From NCBI RefSeq assembly GCF_043641665.1, contig NC_092181.1:14045963-14109962 (forward strand): a stretch of 64,000 bases of DNA. The letters run 5' to 3'. Source of the DNA: Enoplosus armatus. Taxonomy: Eukaryota; Chordata; Actinopteri; Centrarchiformes; Enoplosidae. The notes under the pieces are model-generated. The model was given only the letters and a program-made list of their open reading frames with translations. It searched no databases and had not been told where the DNA came from. Below are positions 23,511 to 35,359 of this stretch, piece by piece (position 1 is the first letter of the stretch; every line of letters begins with the position of its first letter). The position numbers and the translations under genes are program-made.

Positions 23511-26500
23511 ATGTCTTGCGAACAGAGAAGAGAAATAACTTTGTTTTTATTTGTGGTAACCGTTTATTTTTACACGTTTCAACTTTGTCACTCGGTAAGT
23601 TCAGGGCAGCGGGAGGATGGTTTAACTGCTTACCAAGTTCAAGAGTCAACCAGGTGGCAGAGGATTAAACAAGACGACGACGCCCAGCAGGTAAAGCGGC
23701 ACTTGGTTAAACAGCCGAGCCCGATTCTGCGCAAATCCACCCAGCCGGGTCTCACGGAGCTTCGGCCTGAATCTGCTGGTTTTCCCGGAGAACCACTTCC
23801 ATATTTCGCTGTACCGAAACTTGATGAAAATGACATTAACTTGCTTAACAGCTTGCCTTGGACTATTGGTAATATCAGCAGACAACACAGGACTTCAGCT
23901 TCACACTCTGAAGATGGATATCAAGAAGATTTTACAGGTGAAAGCTACTTAAAGGGGAACTCCACCGCTGTTTACAGGCGTTGTAGAGTAACTTAACGTT
24001 ACTAAGTTGTATTTTGAGGCTTCAGAGTAATTGTCGTGACGTCTGATAAATTGCCTCAAGTGATGTCCCCTGAGTCAGTGTGCGTTGGGTTTGAAGACCA
24101 CAAGTTGGAAAAAAAAAAAATGAAAATAACTCTGGGGGTGTGGAGTTAGACAGACCTCTGTCGCCAGCTCCCCCTCTCTGCTTGAGGCTAGCAGCTCAAG
24201 GCTACATTGGCCGCTACTAGCATAACACCAGCATCTCAGATCCAACTGTCGGGGGTTGAGTTGCATTGTGGGTAATGTAGGCGCCAATTGGGAAAATGAA
24301 TGCATGGAATTAAAAAGTTGTGCTACATCAATTTTTGATACTTAGAAAAAAACATTTACATTGTGAGTCCAGCAATATTAAATCACAAGGTACTATTTTA
24401 AGAGATGCAGGAGTGCTTTGACATGGAGCAGTAGTAATGCCTTCTTTATTTACATGCCATTTTATAAACTTTAGGTTTTGATGGAGTCCAGGGGAAGGTT
24501 TTGGGCCCGTCATTTTACTCCAGTCCACATTTCTCTGAGTGGCTGGCTATGAGGCCTTTGGTGCAGTGTGATGATAATGTCATGACCTTCACTGCCACTG
24601 GAGAAGGACTCACACACCTGTTGGTGGACAGAGGTAAGATGGTACTACTTATGAAGGTGGCAGTGGTGTTTGCACTGGTGCTGTTTGATTGTAGTGTAAC
24701 AGGCTAAGGTGGAATATGCAAATGCTGGGAAGGATGTCTTGATGCAGAGGATGACTGTATTTCTTGTTCTAGGGGCACACAATTTCAGTGCAGAAACTAA
24801 AGGCCTTCACTTCACATAGTGAGGAGAGTGAATGTAATACATATTTTCAAAGGTTGAATATATATGAGGCTGTTTTGCCTATCTTAAGCTGGAGAAAATA
24901 ACAGCAGCAGCAAAAAGGTTTTATAGACAGATAATTTAAAATGTATGTGAAACTCTAGGCTTTGTGTTGGAAAGCTATAGTGTACTATTGTTCTTTCTTA
25001 AAAATCAGATAGTAACCCCTTTTTTTCCCCCAATTAATTGATCATTTGTTTACACTGTAAAGTGTCAGTAGATAATCCCATCAATATTTTCAAGGGCACA
25101 AGATAAAAGTCCTCAAAGTGCTAATGTTGTGCAACCAACAGTCTAAAACTCAAACATATTCAAAATACAGTGATTGACAGTGATAGTGATCATTTTAGAA
25201 GCTGCAACCAGTAGATATTTGGTATTTTAAAGCGTGATAAATGCTTAACCCATTTATCAATTATCGAAATTGCACGAAAATTACATCTTCTTTACAGAGG
25301 GAGCGTCTCCCATCTCCCTGTTCCAGTTACCTCCATACTGTGGTTACTCAGTGAGGACGTCATGGAGTGACCTTGAGATGATGGTGCCTTATGATGCATG
25401 TTACATTACACAGGAGGTACCAACAGCACCTGCATTAAATTTCCACCAGTAGTTCTTCCTGTGCCCATCATCCCCTTGTTTTTCTTTCCATCAGAATGGC
25501 AGTTATGTGCTGCCCCTGTTGTGGTGGGGCAGCCCACTGAAGCTCTCCTGCCCGGTGCACATGTCCACTCCTGACCCCCCCCTTTCCCACTCTGCCCCCT
25601 CAGTCCTCTGCTCCCCCTATGGCATGGCAGTTCAGATACATGGGCAGGAGCAGGATATAGCAATGCTGGGAGTCATAGGTACGTTTGCTTTCTTGGGGGA
25701 TTAATGCTGAGTTGTTTCAGAAAATGATTTTAGTATCGGCAGAATTTTTAAGAATTGATGTACTTCAATGTGACTGCTTTTTGTTATTTATTTTATTTTT
25801 GGGGAAACTTGCCTTTGTTTGACGGACAGGAAACACGGGATTCGAATCATGGACATTGCTGTTCTGTGCCTTTTTTAATCATTAGGCTACCAGGGCACCT
25901 CAAATGTGACTACTTTTAGGCCAACAAAATGAATGAATAAATAAATAAAAAGGATTCAGTGTATCCACCAGAATTTATTCCTGGCAGCATGAAGAAGTCT
26001 TTGAAACATCATTTAGACCTTCATTTTGGAAAATAAAACAGTCATGCTTTATTTTACTCTTCCATAGAGGTGTCCTGGAAAGAACTGAATAATAGTACTA
26101 ATTACAGCTAGAGAGTTAATTGTGTTCAGTTTATAATTGGTTAATTTCCAAATGAATCTCAGGATACACATAAATGTTAAACTGAAATGAAACCTATTCA
26201 AATAATATATAACATCTATAAATATTTGACATTTTGTATTTTATTTCAGTTAGTAGTTAAATTATACTGTGTGCAAGTTTTGTTTAAATGAAGCAGTTCT
26301 TTCAAAGACAAACACATTTAACTGAACTCTAAACTCTTACTCTGTAATTAGTACTATTATACAGCACTTTCCTACCAAGGAAATTATGGACTAGTAAAAT
26401 AAAATTACTGTCTTATTTCCTTCATCAAAAGGATACACCTGCCAGTGTATGGAGATGCATCGGCAGGAAATATACCAATCATTTATTTGATTATTGATTT

Positions 26501-29500
26501 TGTTGGCCTAAACGTTGTCACATTTTTAAATATACTGAGTCTAAAAAATGTAATAAAGAAAATGTAACTTAAAAATGTGTATGTTTTTAACTGTAGAATG
26601 TAAACTAACCTGAGATTATCACAACCCCAAATTCCCAGAAAAATACTTCAGTGGTAGCTACAGCCCTGAATCTGAACCTCTATCAGTCAGACTGATTACA
26701 AAAACATGTGCTTTACAGTGAACGGAGATTGGGGTCCATTTGTATCTGAAGAGTGTGCGTACCGTGTCCATTCTCTTCATGAGGAGCTTACCTTCTTCAT
26801 CTCCTACAGTGCACTGTGTATCACTAATGGAGTAAGTTATTTAACTTTAATAGATTATTGTGGCGAGCTGCTGGCACCAATAATATTTTTATTTGATGCT
26901 TTTTTTCAGGATGGTCTTCATCTCCAGCTTATATTGGATGATCAGGAATATATCCTCTCCTGTCCAGTCAATCCTCAGTTTCCCTACGTCCCCTCTCCTC
27001 CCTCGTCTCCTCCTCTGGCTCCTGGTGACCCCCAGTTTCCCTATATCCCAGATCCTGTAAGCCCTGCACCCACCTCTCCTCCTCAATCTCCAACTCAGGG
27101 GCAGATTGCTCAGCTTCCTGACTACCCCCACTACCTATATCCTGGATTCCAGTACCCCCAGCTTCCCCAGGTCTACCCTCCTGGCCCACAATTTGCCCGT
27201 CCCCCTCAACCCACTCCTAACAGTCCTCCTGGGCCCCAGCAGCAGCAGTCTGTCTACCCCACAGGGCCTGGCCAGCTGCCCTCCTCTCCTGGAGAGCACC
27301 CAAAATACCCTTCCCCTCCTTACCAGCCTCATGTGGTGGCACAAGCTCCATCCTTTCCAAATCTTACCCCAGTGCAGGATAGTTCTCCCCATCAGGTTTC
27401 CAAATTACCTGTTGGCCCTTCTCAATATCCATCTGGTGTGTATTACCCCTATGTGCCGTTCTACTACCCTGCAGTGACACCAGCTCCGACCCCTGCAGCT
27501 AAAAAAACTACTACCACTGTTCCTCCAGCTACCCAGCCACCCAAACCTCCGGCAAGTCCTTATTTCCCTCAGTATTATCTTCAGATGCCTTACTATTCTG
27601 CACCCACTGCAGCACCAGTGACCCAAGCACCTGCTGCTCTCCCGCCCAGCCCACCGTCTCTTCCCTCTCCACCAAAACAACCTGTGGGTCCACAGTACCC
27701 AGTCGGTCCATTCTATCCCCCCACTTCTTATAGCTCTTACTATCATTATGGACACCTTTTCCACCCAAAACTTGGTCCTGAGGTGCAGCCTGCTTCCACC
27801 TCATATCCTACTATTGCTCCACCTTCCCCTCCTCCACCTCATACCACCTCAGCTACCACCAAGACAATGGTTCCCAAACAACCTGACATACCCAGCTATC
27901 GCTTCAGCCAGTTTTACCCTCACAACCCCATTTACTTCCCATTGCCCACACCACTGCCGCCTGCCAAAGAGAAACCTCAAACTATTCCTCAGGAACCTCA
28001 GGAACCTCAGAAACCAGCGGCTCCACAAGCCACCTGCCCCCCTCACACTCACACCATTTGTGGCTACTACCCTTATCCTTATTATCCCTATTACCATCCT
28101 CTCTACCCACCATACTATCGTCCACCTTACCCCCCTGTACCCCAGTATTCAGAGACTCAACCACCAATGACCACCAAAAAGCCTTTTACCACCACCACTA
28201 CTACTGCAACTCCTACCACCACAAGTTCTACAGCATCTACCCCAACTTGGCCCACCTCCCAGATCCCCCATCTCCGATGTCTGGTGGGGAGGATGGTTGC
28301 CTTCTTGCCTTTTGCTCACCCAGACTCCGTCCAGGTCAGAGGTCAGTGTTTGTTTCAACATAAGAGCTCTTTTTGTTAGTGAGAGCCAAAGAGGGCCAGT
28401 TTTAGAAAGATCCTTTTTTTTGCCAAATATCCATCTCCAGCAAAAAAAATCTCTTCAAGGCCACATGTAAATCATTTTTAGGCTTGCTGGCTGTATGCCT
28501 CTAGGGATGGCAATGTCAGTCTGTCTGTCAATCAGTTGGTCCACCACTTTGGTCCAGTCTGAAATATCCCATTAACTGTTTGATGAATTCTGATGAAATT
28601 TTATGTACAGACATTCATGGTTCCCAGACAATGAATCCTAATGACTCCCCTGACATATATTCTAGCCCTTGGATCAAAGTTTTCACTTATCTTTTGAAAT
28701 ATCTACTTGATGGATTGGCACAAAAAGCGGCGCAGACAAATGAAAAGGATATTCATTTTGTAACAGATATAAAAGCTCTTAACAGACATTGTTTCTAACA
28801 TCAGACCATAGGAAGACATGGCTGTTCCTCTCCAGTGTGTCTCCACTGTGTGGGTACATACTACAGATGGCTGAGGGCTCTGGGGTAATCCTTCACTCTC
28901 CTCTGCCTGCCTGCCACAGCCAGCAACGGGTGAGATCCTCCAATATGCCTCGTCACTGCCTGCAAATGTGTCATCTTTTTATAATTACTTTACTTTAATC
29001 CCTGTTTTTGAAGAAATGATAAGACTATGTTCCTTTGATGTGGTTTTTAGTTATCTGATGACAGGATGAACTTGTTGGAACACTCATTTAAAAAATCTTT
29101 TCTATCTCTAAATTTAAAGTCCCCATGAAATGGAAGCCTTTTAAATCAGGATATACAGTAACATAAATGTTCTCACAGTTTCAAAAAAGTTCTTGGACAC
29201 CATAAAGTCTTAGTGACAGGTGGGTCGGATCAAAAACTCTTGACTTGGAAAGGAAAGAGAATCCTGCACACTGTCCATCACTTGGACTCACTTTATTGAT
29301 GACTTTTCAGTCCTTTTGATGAAGGTCAGAAGTTTGATCTATATTAAACAGATTGTCAATACAATTAGACTCCTACTTACAGAATGACAATGACTGATAT
29401 TATAGTTAATGTCTTATAACATCAGTAGATGCATTTGTTATAGAACAGATTATTAATGACGAAGACTAAAAGGCAAAAAAATATGTAAATGGGATGTATG

Positions 29501-32500
29501 GTAATTTTGGATTCTGTATTTGTGGAGGTGGTGTTATTAGATTACATTGTATTGCATTGTTTCGTATATGTTTTCTATATGTGTGTATGCATTGTATGTG
29601 TATGTGGGTGGAAAAAATGCATAAAATGTCTTAATGCAGTCCAATACCGTGACACTACAAAGTACAAAATTATGTTGGATTGCTGACGCTGGCGGTTTGT
29701 GGTTTGTACCACTTTGGTTGTCACTACAGCGATTTATGACACCAGTCCTGCTTGTATAGTGAACACAGACGAGCAGTTTCTTCCCAGTCAGCAGCTCATT
29801 TTTACAATTAATCCCATATGGACTAAATGCAACATTTGCTCTGCATACATCTGTACTGGGTGGAGTTTTTTATGTTCTGTGCAACCCAACTGGTGATAAT
29901 TCAGTTGTTTTTTTTGTGTGCGAGTTGAGCGCTCAACTTGCAGACTCTATTTTTAAATACAGAAGCTTCAAACCATGCGTGGTGGTTCATACTGACTTTA
30001 TTGATCTCCCTCTCTTTAGACTCTCACAACCATTTCCTTACCTCTGAGGTTTTGGGACCTTTCTTTGGCGCAGTATAGGACTCTGGACCTGCAATGCCCG
30101 TATTCAACTACCCCTGAAACCCCTGCACCAGTTACCCCATCAGTGTCCCCTACCCCACCCAGCGCCACCAAGATCAGGGCGTCTGTTGTACCTAAGCCAG
30201 AAGTTTTCTGCTCCTCCCAACAGATGACTGTGGAGCTGCCCCCTGGTCCCATCTCTGGAGTTGTTGTTAAAGGTGTGTGTGTGTGTGATCCAGGTGCATA
30301 TGGTTACCATCAGCTCTGCATGAGTTGAATTTAAACATGTTTACGGGGGGCCGCTCTGCTGTACAGTTGAAATGGGGGTGGGGGGAAAAGGTAGGCTTGG
30401 TTTTTGTTTTGACTGTGCAACACTCCCATGCCTTCACCATGCTGAGAGCTATAATTGTGCCAATTAAAGTGCACACAAAAATAACTTATTGTATGTTTCC
30501 ACGTGTACTTTCTCAGACACCAAAGGGAACCAGATCAACCTCCAGGATACCCCAAAGCACTGTGGGTATTCTGTAAGAAAAGGCAAAGATGGCAAAATCC
30601 GTTTGAGCCTCCAGTTAAACTCTCGCTGCCACATGAGTGTGCAGGCAAGTATTGACTCAGATTTCACACTGAGCACATGACCTTTTGTGTAATTGACCAT
30701 TTGCTGTACCCATTAACTCTCGTATAAACATTTTCTCTGAAAGGGTAAAATGTACATCATTACTGTCGTCTACATGACAGTAAATGGAAGACGGGAGGCT
30801 CAGTTGTCCTGTCCAGTTGTCATCCCAGCGTCTGGACAAGGTAAATGGATTTTATGTTTACACCTCTGAAAGGCTATTCAATTTGCCAAAGGGTGTTTTC
30901 TCCAGGCCATTCAGAGTTATTTTAACTGTGCGGCTGACATTTGTCGTGCTGTCCCTCAGAGTGCAACCTTCCCAGCGAACAGCGTCTCCCCTGCGGACCC
31001 GGCTCTGTATCCCAGCCACAGTGCATCTCCATGGGCTGTTGCTTCAGCAAGCAACCCCCTGCCTGCTACTACCCCATGGATGGTGAGCTGCAGTTTGTGT
31101 CCCCCACTGGCATTTTCACGCCACTTAGCTGAGTACAGTTGAGCCATTTTGGGTACGGAAATGTAGGCGCTGCAGCTGCTGGATGTGTGAAGAGGCATAT
31201 TCAGGGCCAGCATAGAATGATTCAAGCTGGCAGTGACACAGAATGTGAAAAGGGTATAAGATACCTTGGGTCTCATTATCAATTGCCTCCTGAGATTTCT
31301 GACCTTTTGTTCATTTGACCTTTATATAACTGTGCATGTGTATCTGTATGTGTGTGTCTTCCTCCAGAGTGCACTATTGACCGCCACTTTGTCTTCTCCG
31401 TGCCTGCCTCCCTCACGGAGCCCCCTCTTTCCCCTGCCCTGCTTGTCGTTGCTGGTAACTCCACCTGCAAACCTCAGAGAGTGACGTCTGATTATGCCTT
31501 GTTCAAGATCCCGATGGATGGCTGTGGGACACGCAGAGTGGTACGCTTTTAATGAATGAAAACATTTCCCAAAATATTGAAAACTTGAGTAAGTCCATGA
31601 GTAAGAGCTGCAAGTTTGGACTGTCAACAATGAACTAATCCCGGCAAGTATTTCCTGTGTAGTCTAACTTTCTTAACTGACCTGTCCCAGTCAACCACAG
31701 TTTTTGGACCACTTAGTATTTTACTAGTGTCCATATACTAAATTGCATGTCCGATTCTGACAGATGGTGGGGAAAACCATGATCTACATGGTGGAGATCA
31801 TCAACAAGGTTCAAGCCATCAGCCTCAACTATGGCACCATAACAAGGGATTCTCCTGTCAGGTTAGAGCATTTTGCTTTTTATTGTCAGAGTAAAGGTTA
31901 CCTGTTCAGAGAGGATTAAGGGTTTCATTTGGACCAAACATTAAATAATTTTTGTAAAGTTAGTTAGGCTCTAAAGTTACTTTGGTTAAACCTGCATTAA
32001 CGTTTTTTTGGTCCATTTGGAGAAGTAGAAACGGTTGTTTCTGACCACCTGATGAATGCAAGTCCAATATTTACTCTCTTTTAGCTCTGTTTTTTGGTCT
32101 CTACCAACTCCTGGGGGAAATATCTGGCTCTTTTAGCTGCTAAATGCACCAGTATGTTCACCAGCTAGTCATTAACTGTGTCTGTCTGCCACTTGGAGCT
32201 GAGCAGATAGTGTACAGTGTTTTTTTTTTTTTTTGTTGAGCTTTTTCGCTGTAAAAAGTGGCCTGCTGCTGCTGAAAATGACTCTGTGACATTGGTGAGA
32301 GTGAGCCAAACAGTAAAACGTTGTGGGCCAGACAGCTAATGAGCGAATACTCCCTGTAACGCTCTGTAATGCTGAGGGGAGCTGCAGATTCAGGTGATAA
32401 TTCTAGGTAGGTTCATCACTATAAGAGACCCCTTTGATAATGTCATTGTTACACATTGTTATAAATGTGCTGCTTAAAGACATCTCATTGAGACCAAAAT

Positions 32501-34941
32501 CTCTTGCAAGAGACCTGAGAAAAAAATTATTAAATATATGGCGAGTCACTAATAAAACAGTCATTTAAGGTTTTTACATCCCTCTTTTATACCCATTAGA
32601 AAACTCAATCACACATAGTCATTTTTGTCTTGTTTTATTGAACTCTTACTGCCAAGATGCGTACCATGTGATTGCAATGTTCCTGGTTTGATTCCCCCTC
32701 TCTCCCTGCATTTCCTATCCATTTGCATAAAGGCAAAAACTGCCAATAAGTAAAAACAAAAGCACACTGAATAGATTTCCGTCGCTATGTTTCCTGTCTC
32801 ATACTCAGGTTGTTGGTGGAGTGCAGGTATCTGCCAAGCACTGTTCTGAGTGTGAGCTACATGGTTAAAACTCCCTCCCTAGGACCTGCAGTTCAGACCC
32901 AGGGGGTGTTTGGAGTCCAGCTCAGGATTGCCAAAGGTAGATGGTCTTCATTTCAATCCAGTTGAGATGGATGGCAATGGATAATAATAGAATAAAAAAT
33001 CAAATTATTATTTTTTTTTCCCAGCATTTCAGCACCGTGTGAATGCTTCAAACGTATCCTGATCAGCTGTAGGAGAACTCCTACCTAGCTTTGAGTGGGT
33101 GAAATGTGGTTCAAGAAATAACCTCCATATATTCCAACCCACCTCCTCTCATTCCAGATGCCCAGTACAGCAGCTACCACCCTCAGTATCACCAGCCCCT
33201 GCAGATGCTGCTGGGGAAACCCCTCTACCTGGAAGTGCGACTGATCAACACCCCGGATCCCAGTTTGGTGCTGCTGGTGCACTACTGTGTGGCCTACCCC
33301 CGGTCTGGAAAGGCTGTGTGGCTGCTGCTTTATAACGGGTACATCCAAACAGATACGCTGCACATAAATATCCCATTTTGAAAATGTTTTTCACGGGAGG
33401 AGATAACAGGGAAAATGAAGGGAAGTATATTTTTGATAGCTATTGTCCTGTTATCTAATTGGCTGACAAATACAATGTTACTCCCTAGATGTCCCAACCC
33501 CTTTGACCCAGCCCCGCAGCAGGCTGTGCTGTTTGATCCTCGACCGCCCTCTCCTCAGGCTCAGACCCGCCGCTTCACCATCAGCACCTTCCAGTTCCTT
33601 GCTGATGGTGAGTTCAAGGACCCAGATGAGGAGGTAAGGATAAGCAGAGACCCTTGAGTTCTATAAATAATGGTGGTATTACAATAATAACTGTGTTCTT
33701 TTCATTAATTTTCATCTTACAGTAGTGTCAATTTCCTTCTTGGTGTTCAGACTTGCTTTCTTGCGGAGAGTAAGATTAGAGAATTGGTACCACTCTCGTA
33801 TTTGTAGGATAAATATGAAGCTACAGTAAGATGACCATTAGTGTAGCTAAGCATAAAGATTGGAAACAAGGGGAAATGGTTAGTCTGACCCCATCCAAAG
33901 GTAAAAAGATCCACCTACAAGCACCAATACACGCAAGAATATAAGAATAAAAACACAGCAGTAAGGTGATAGTCTAACCACTAGAACTACTACAGAGAGC
34001 TGTCACTATAGTGTGTTATAACAGAGTATGGGCTTACGGAGGTGAATGTAAGGTGATTAAAAACTAAACAGTGCAAGAATAGTATAAAATACAATTGAAG
34101 ATAAATATATAAGCACATACAAATGTAAATCGTGCATAAAGCTAACAGACAGTAACGGGTTTTATCTAGTTTTTTTTAATCCATACAAAAACTGAACTGT
34201 GAAAATGTCAAGTTGGTTTTGATTGTGCTTATGAAGTGCTATTAGGGGGATTTTTTTTACCTTCAGACAGAGCCAGGCTAACCGTTTCCCCCTGTTTCCA
34301 GTTTTTATGCTAAGCTTAGCAAATTGGCTGTTGGCTCTTGCCTCATATTTAACGGACAGATATGAGAGTGGAATCAATCTTCTCATCTAACTTTTGGCGA
34401 GTAAACTGACATGTATATCCCAAAATGTCTCACTGTTGCTTTAAGCATGCCTCCCCTACAGTTTTTATGTGTTGTTGCAAGGGAGAAAAAATAATAAAAC
34501 GTGCAGCTGTCGGCCTAGAGTGCCTGTGAATTTTCCCCCTGGGAATCCATGAAGTCTTATCTTAGAGTGGCAGTAAATAGCAAATTTGTATAAGTATATT
34601 GCTGCTCTCTCAGTGCAAATTCACACAGGTCTTTTTATTTTTTTATTTAGCGTAGGCATCTAGTCCATGGAACACGAAACCACTGACAGCTGTATCTCTA
34701 AATCTCTTAAGTCAGCATTCATTACAAGGAGATGTGGAGAGGCCATTTTGTAAACTGCAAATTCTGGCCAAATCTCGATTGGCAGCAGCTGTTTGTCATA
34801 GTACACTGCACACTCTGGCGACTGGACACTACATCAAATCCTGCCCCACTTTTGCCTCTCTCTCAGATCTACTTCATGTGTTCCACTGAAATCTGCTCGC
34901 CCCGTGATGGGCCTTGTGTCGAGGGATGCTTTGGCCAGTGA
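23511..34941 (+). CDS. Large ZP1/ZP4-type egg-coat glycoprotein with extra ZP-N repeats
   Basis: Seventeen coding exons: 23511-23937, 24475-24633, 25298-25416, 25495-25678, 26719-26831, 26910-28341, 28805-28929, 30020-30272, 30517-30644, 30744-30840, 30960-31082, 31368-31540, 31764-31861, 32809-32936, 33158-33338, 33489-33633 and 34867-34941. All join in phase: 1,319 residues. Order: signal peptide (core ITLFLFVVTVYFYTF), ZP-N repeats A (about 170-258) and B (272-352), a Pro/Tyr/Gln-rich segment (about 352-785), ZP-N repeats C (787-885) and D (910-1008), a trefoil domain on its own exon (1013-1053, CISMGCCF), then a ZP module beginning CTIDRHFVFSV. Trefoil followed by ZP is the ZP1/ZP4 signature. 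ZP modules polymerise into the zona or chorion; Pro/Gln/Tyr-rich tails may take part in cross-linking. No furin site or membrane span is seen at the end. ZPAX is the alternative name, so I give no symbol. Confidence 0.88.
24120..24310. repeat. Interspersed repeat in egg-coat intron 1
   Basis: Words such as ggtgtggagttagacagacc, ctgtcgccagctccccctct and gagttgcattgtgggtaatg have the look of a dispersed fish repeat. No second copy was found in this window, so the call rests on memory of similar sequence. Confidence 0.4.
25800..25905 (-). mobile_element. tRNA-derived SINE remnant in egg-coat intron 4
   Basis: Read on the minus strand the stretch starts ggtgccctggtagcctaatg and has gtccatgattcgaatcccg, which resemble the A and B boxes of a tRNA-derived SINE head. 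The rest of this intron (25906-26718) is AT-rich with nothing recognised. Confidence 0.6.
28342..28804 (+). repeat. Intron 6 of egg-coat gene, mostly family D repeat
   Basis: From about 28495 the intron carries ctagggatggcaatgtcag, ttggtccaccactttggtcc and gtacagacattcatggttcc, which are family D words. No coding content. Confidence 0.6.
28930..30019 (+). other. Intron 7 of egg-coat gene
   Basis: About 1.1 kb, AT-rich. The segment near 29117-29335 (aaagtccccatgaaatggaa; tcctgcacactgtccatcac; ccttttgatgaaggtcag) looks like a dispersed repeat, but I found no second copy here. Small open frames at 29489-29896 have no motif or splice support. Confidence 0.4.
32085..32480. repeat. Interspersed repeat family E
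   Basis: Shares gggaaatatctggctctttt, agctgctaaatg, tatgttcaccagct and gtctgtctgc with 46820-47110 in the rbfox2 intron, including the following tgagagtga and ctgagggg segments. It is a dispersed non-coding repeat in egg-coat intron 13. Confidence 0.65.
32640..32765 (+). mobile_element. SINE 3' part in egg-coat intron 13
   Basis: ttcctggtttgattccccctc, then ctctccctgcatttcctatc and ataaaggcaaaaactgcc, ending in an A-rich tail, matches the body and tail of tRNA-derived fish SINEs. The head is degraded. Confidence 0.6.
33740..34440. repeat. Family C repeat copy in egg-coat intron 16
   Basis: Contains aagcataaagattggaaac, agacagagccaggctaacc, gtttccagtttttatgctaagc and tatgagagtggaatcaatct, as in the copies at 11478 and 36150. 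The two arms are inverted. They are separated by about 400 bases, longer than in the other copies, so something may have been inserted between them. Confidence 0.65.
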
Positions 34942-35354
34942 CGGTGAGGAAAAATGAGCGCTCTGTCCTCAAATCACCCACCACATCCTCATGAATTCTG
35001 GAAGAACACATAAAAACACACCATGAATGAGCCCCATTACAACACTCCTGCAGTTCCATATGACAGCAGGACAATGATTTAGTAATGAGGAGTGTTTTGA
35101 ATTATTTATTAAGACTGATCCATTTCCTGTTTTTCAGTTACGACATGGAAGATGCTTAAAGTTGGTGGAGATGATGGTCTGGTAAGCAGTATCAACTTGT
35201 TCAGCTCCTGTGTAAAAAAAAAAAAAAAAATATATATATAAAATAAAGAATAAAAAAAATAAAATATATACACCAATGTTACATTTCTATACTGACCATA
35301 TCTCCTCTTGTCTCCTCCTTCTCAGTCCTCAGACATCATTCAACCACCAATAAA
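34942..35354 (+). other. Spliced 3' UTR and poly(A) signal of the egg-coat gene
   Basis: After the stop (34939-34941) a donor follows two bases later (g|gtgagg at 34944). Candidate exons are then 35138-35181 (acceptor ttttcag, donor gtaagc) and from 35326 (acceptor ccttctcag). AATAAA lies at 35349-35354. The last junction would be 46 nt after the stop, short enough to escape nonsense-mediated decay. Whether these exons are used needs RNA evidence. Confidence 0.5.
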
Positions 35355-35359
35355 AGCTC

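Noticed and set aside
24501..24707. An open frame running past egg-coat exon 2
   Set aside because: The first part is the real exon; the rest is read-through into the intron beyond the donor at 24634.
25840..25905. A possible tRNA gene on the minus strand
   Set aside because: Box-like motifs are present but the cloverleaf cannot be completed; it fits a decayed SINE head.
26889..28361. Several open frames in other frames and on the minus strand over egg-coat exon 6
   Set aside because: They are shadows of the Pro-rich coding sequence; C-rich codons keep other frames open.
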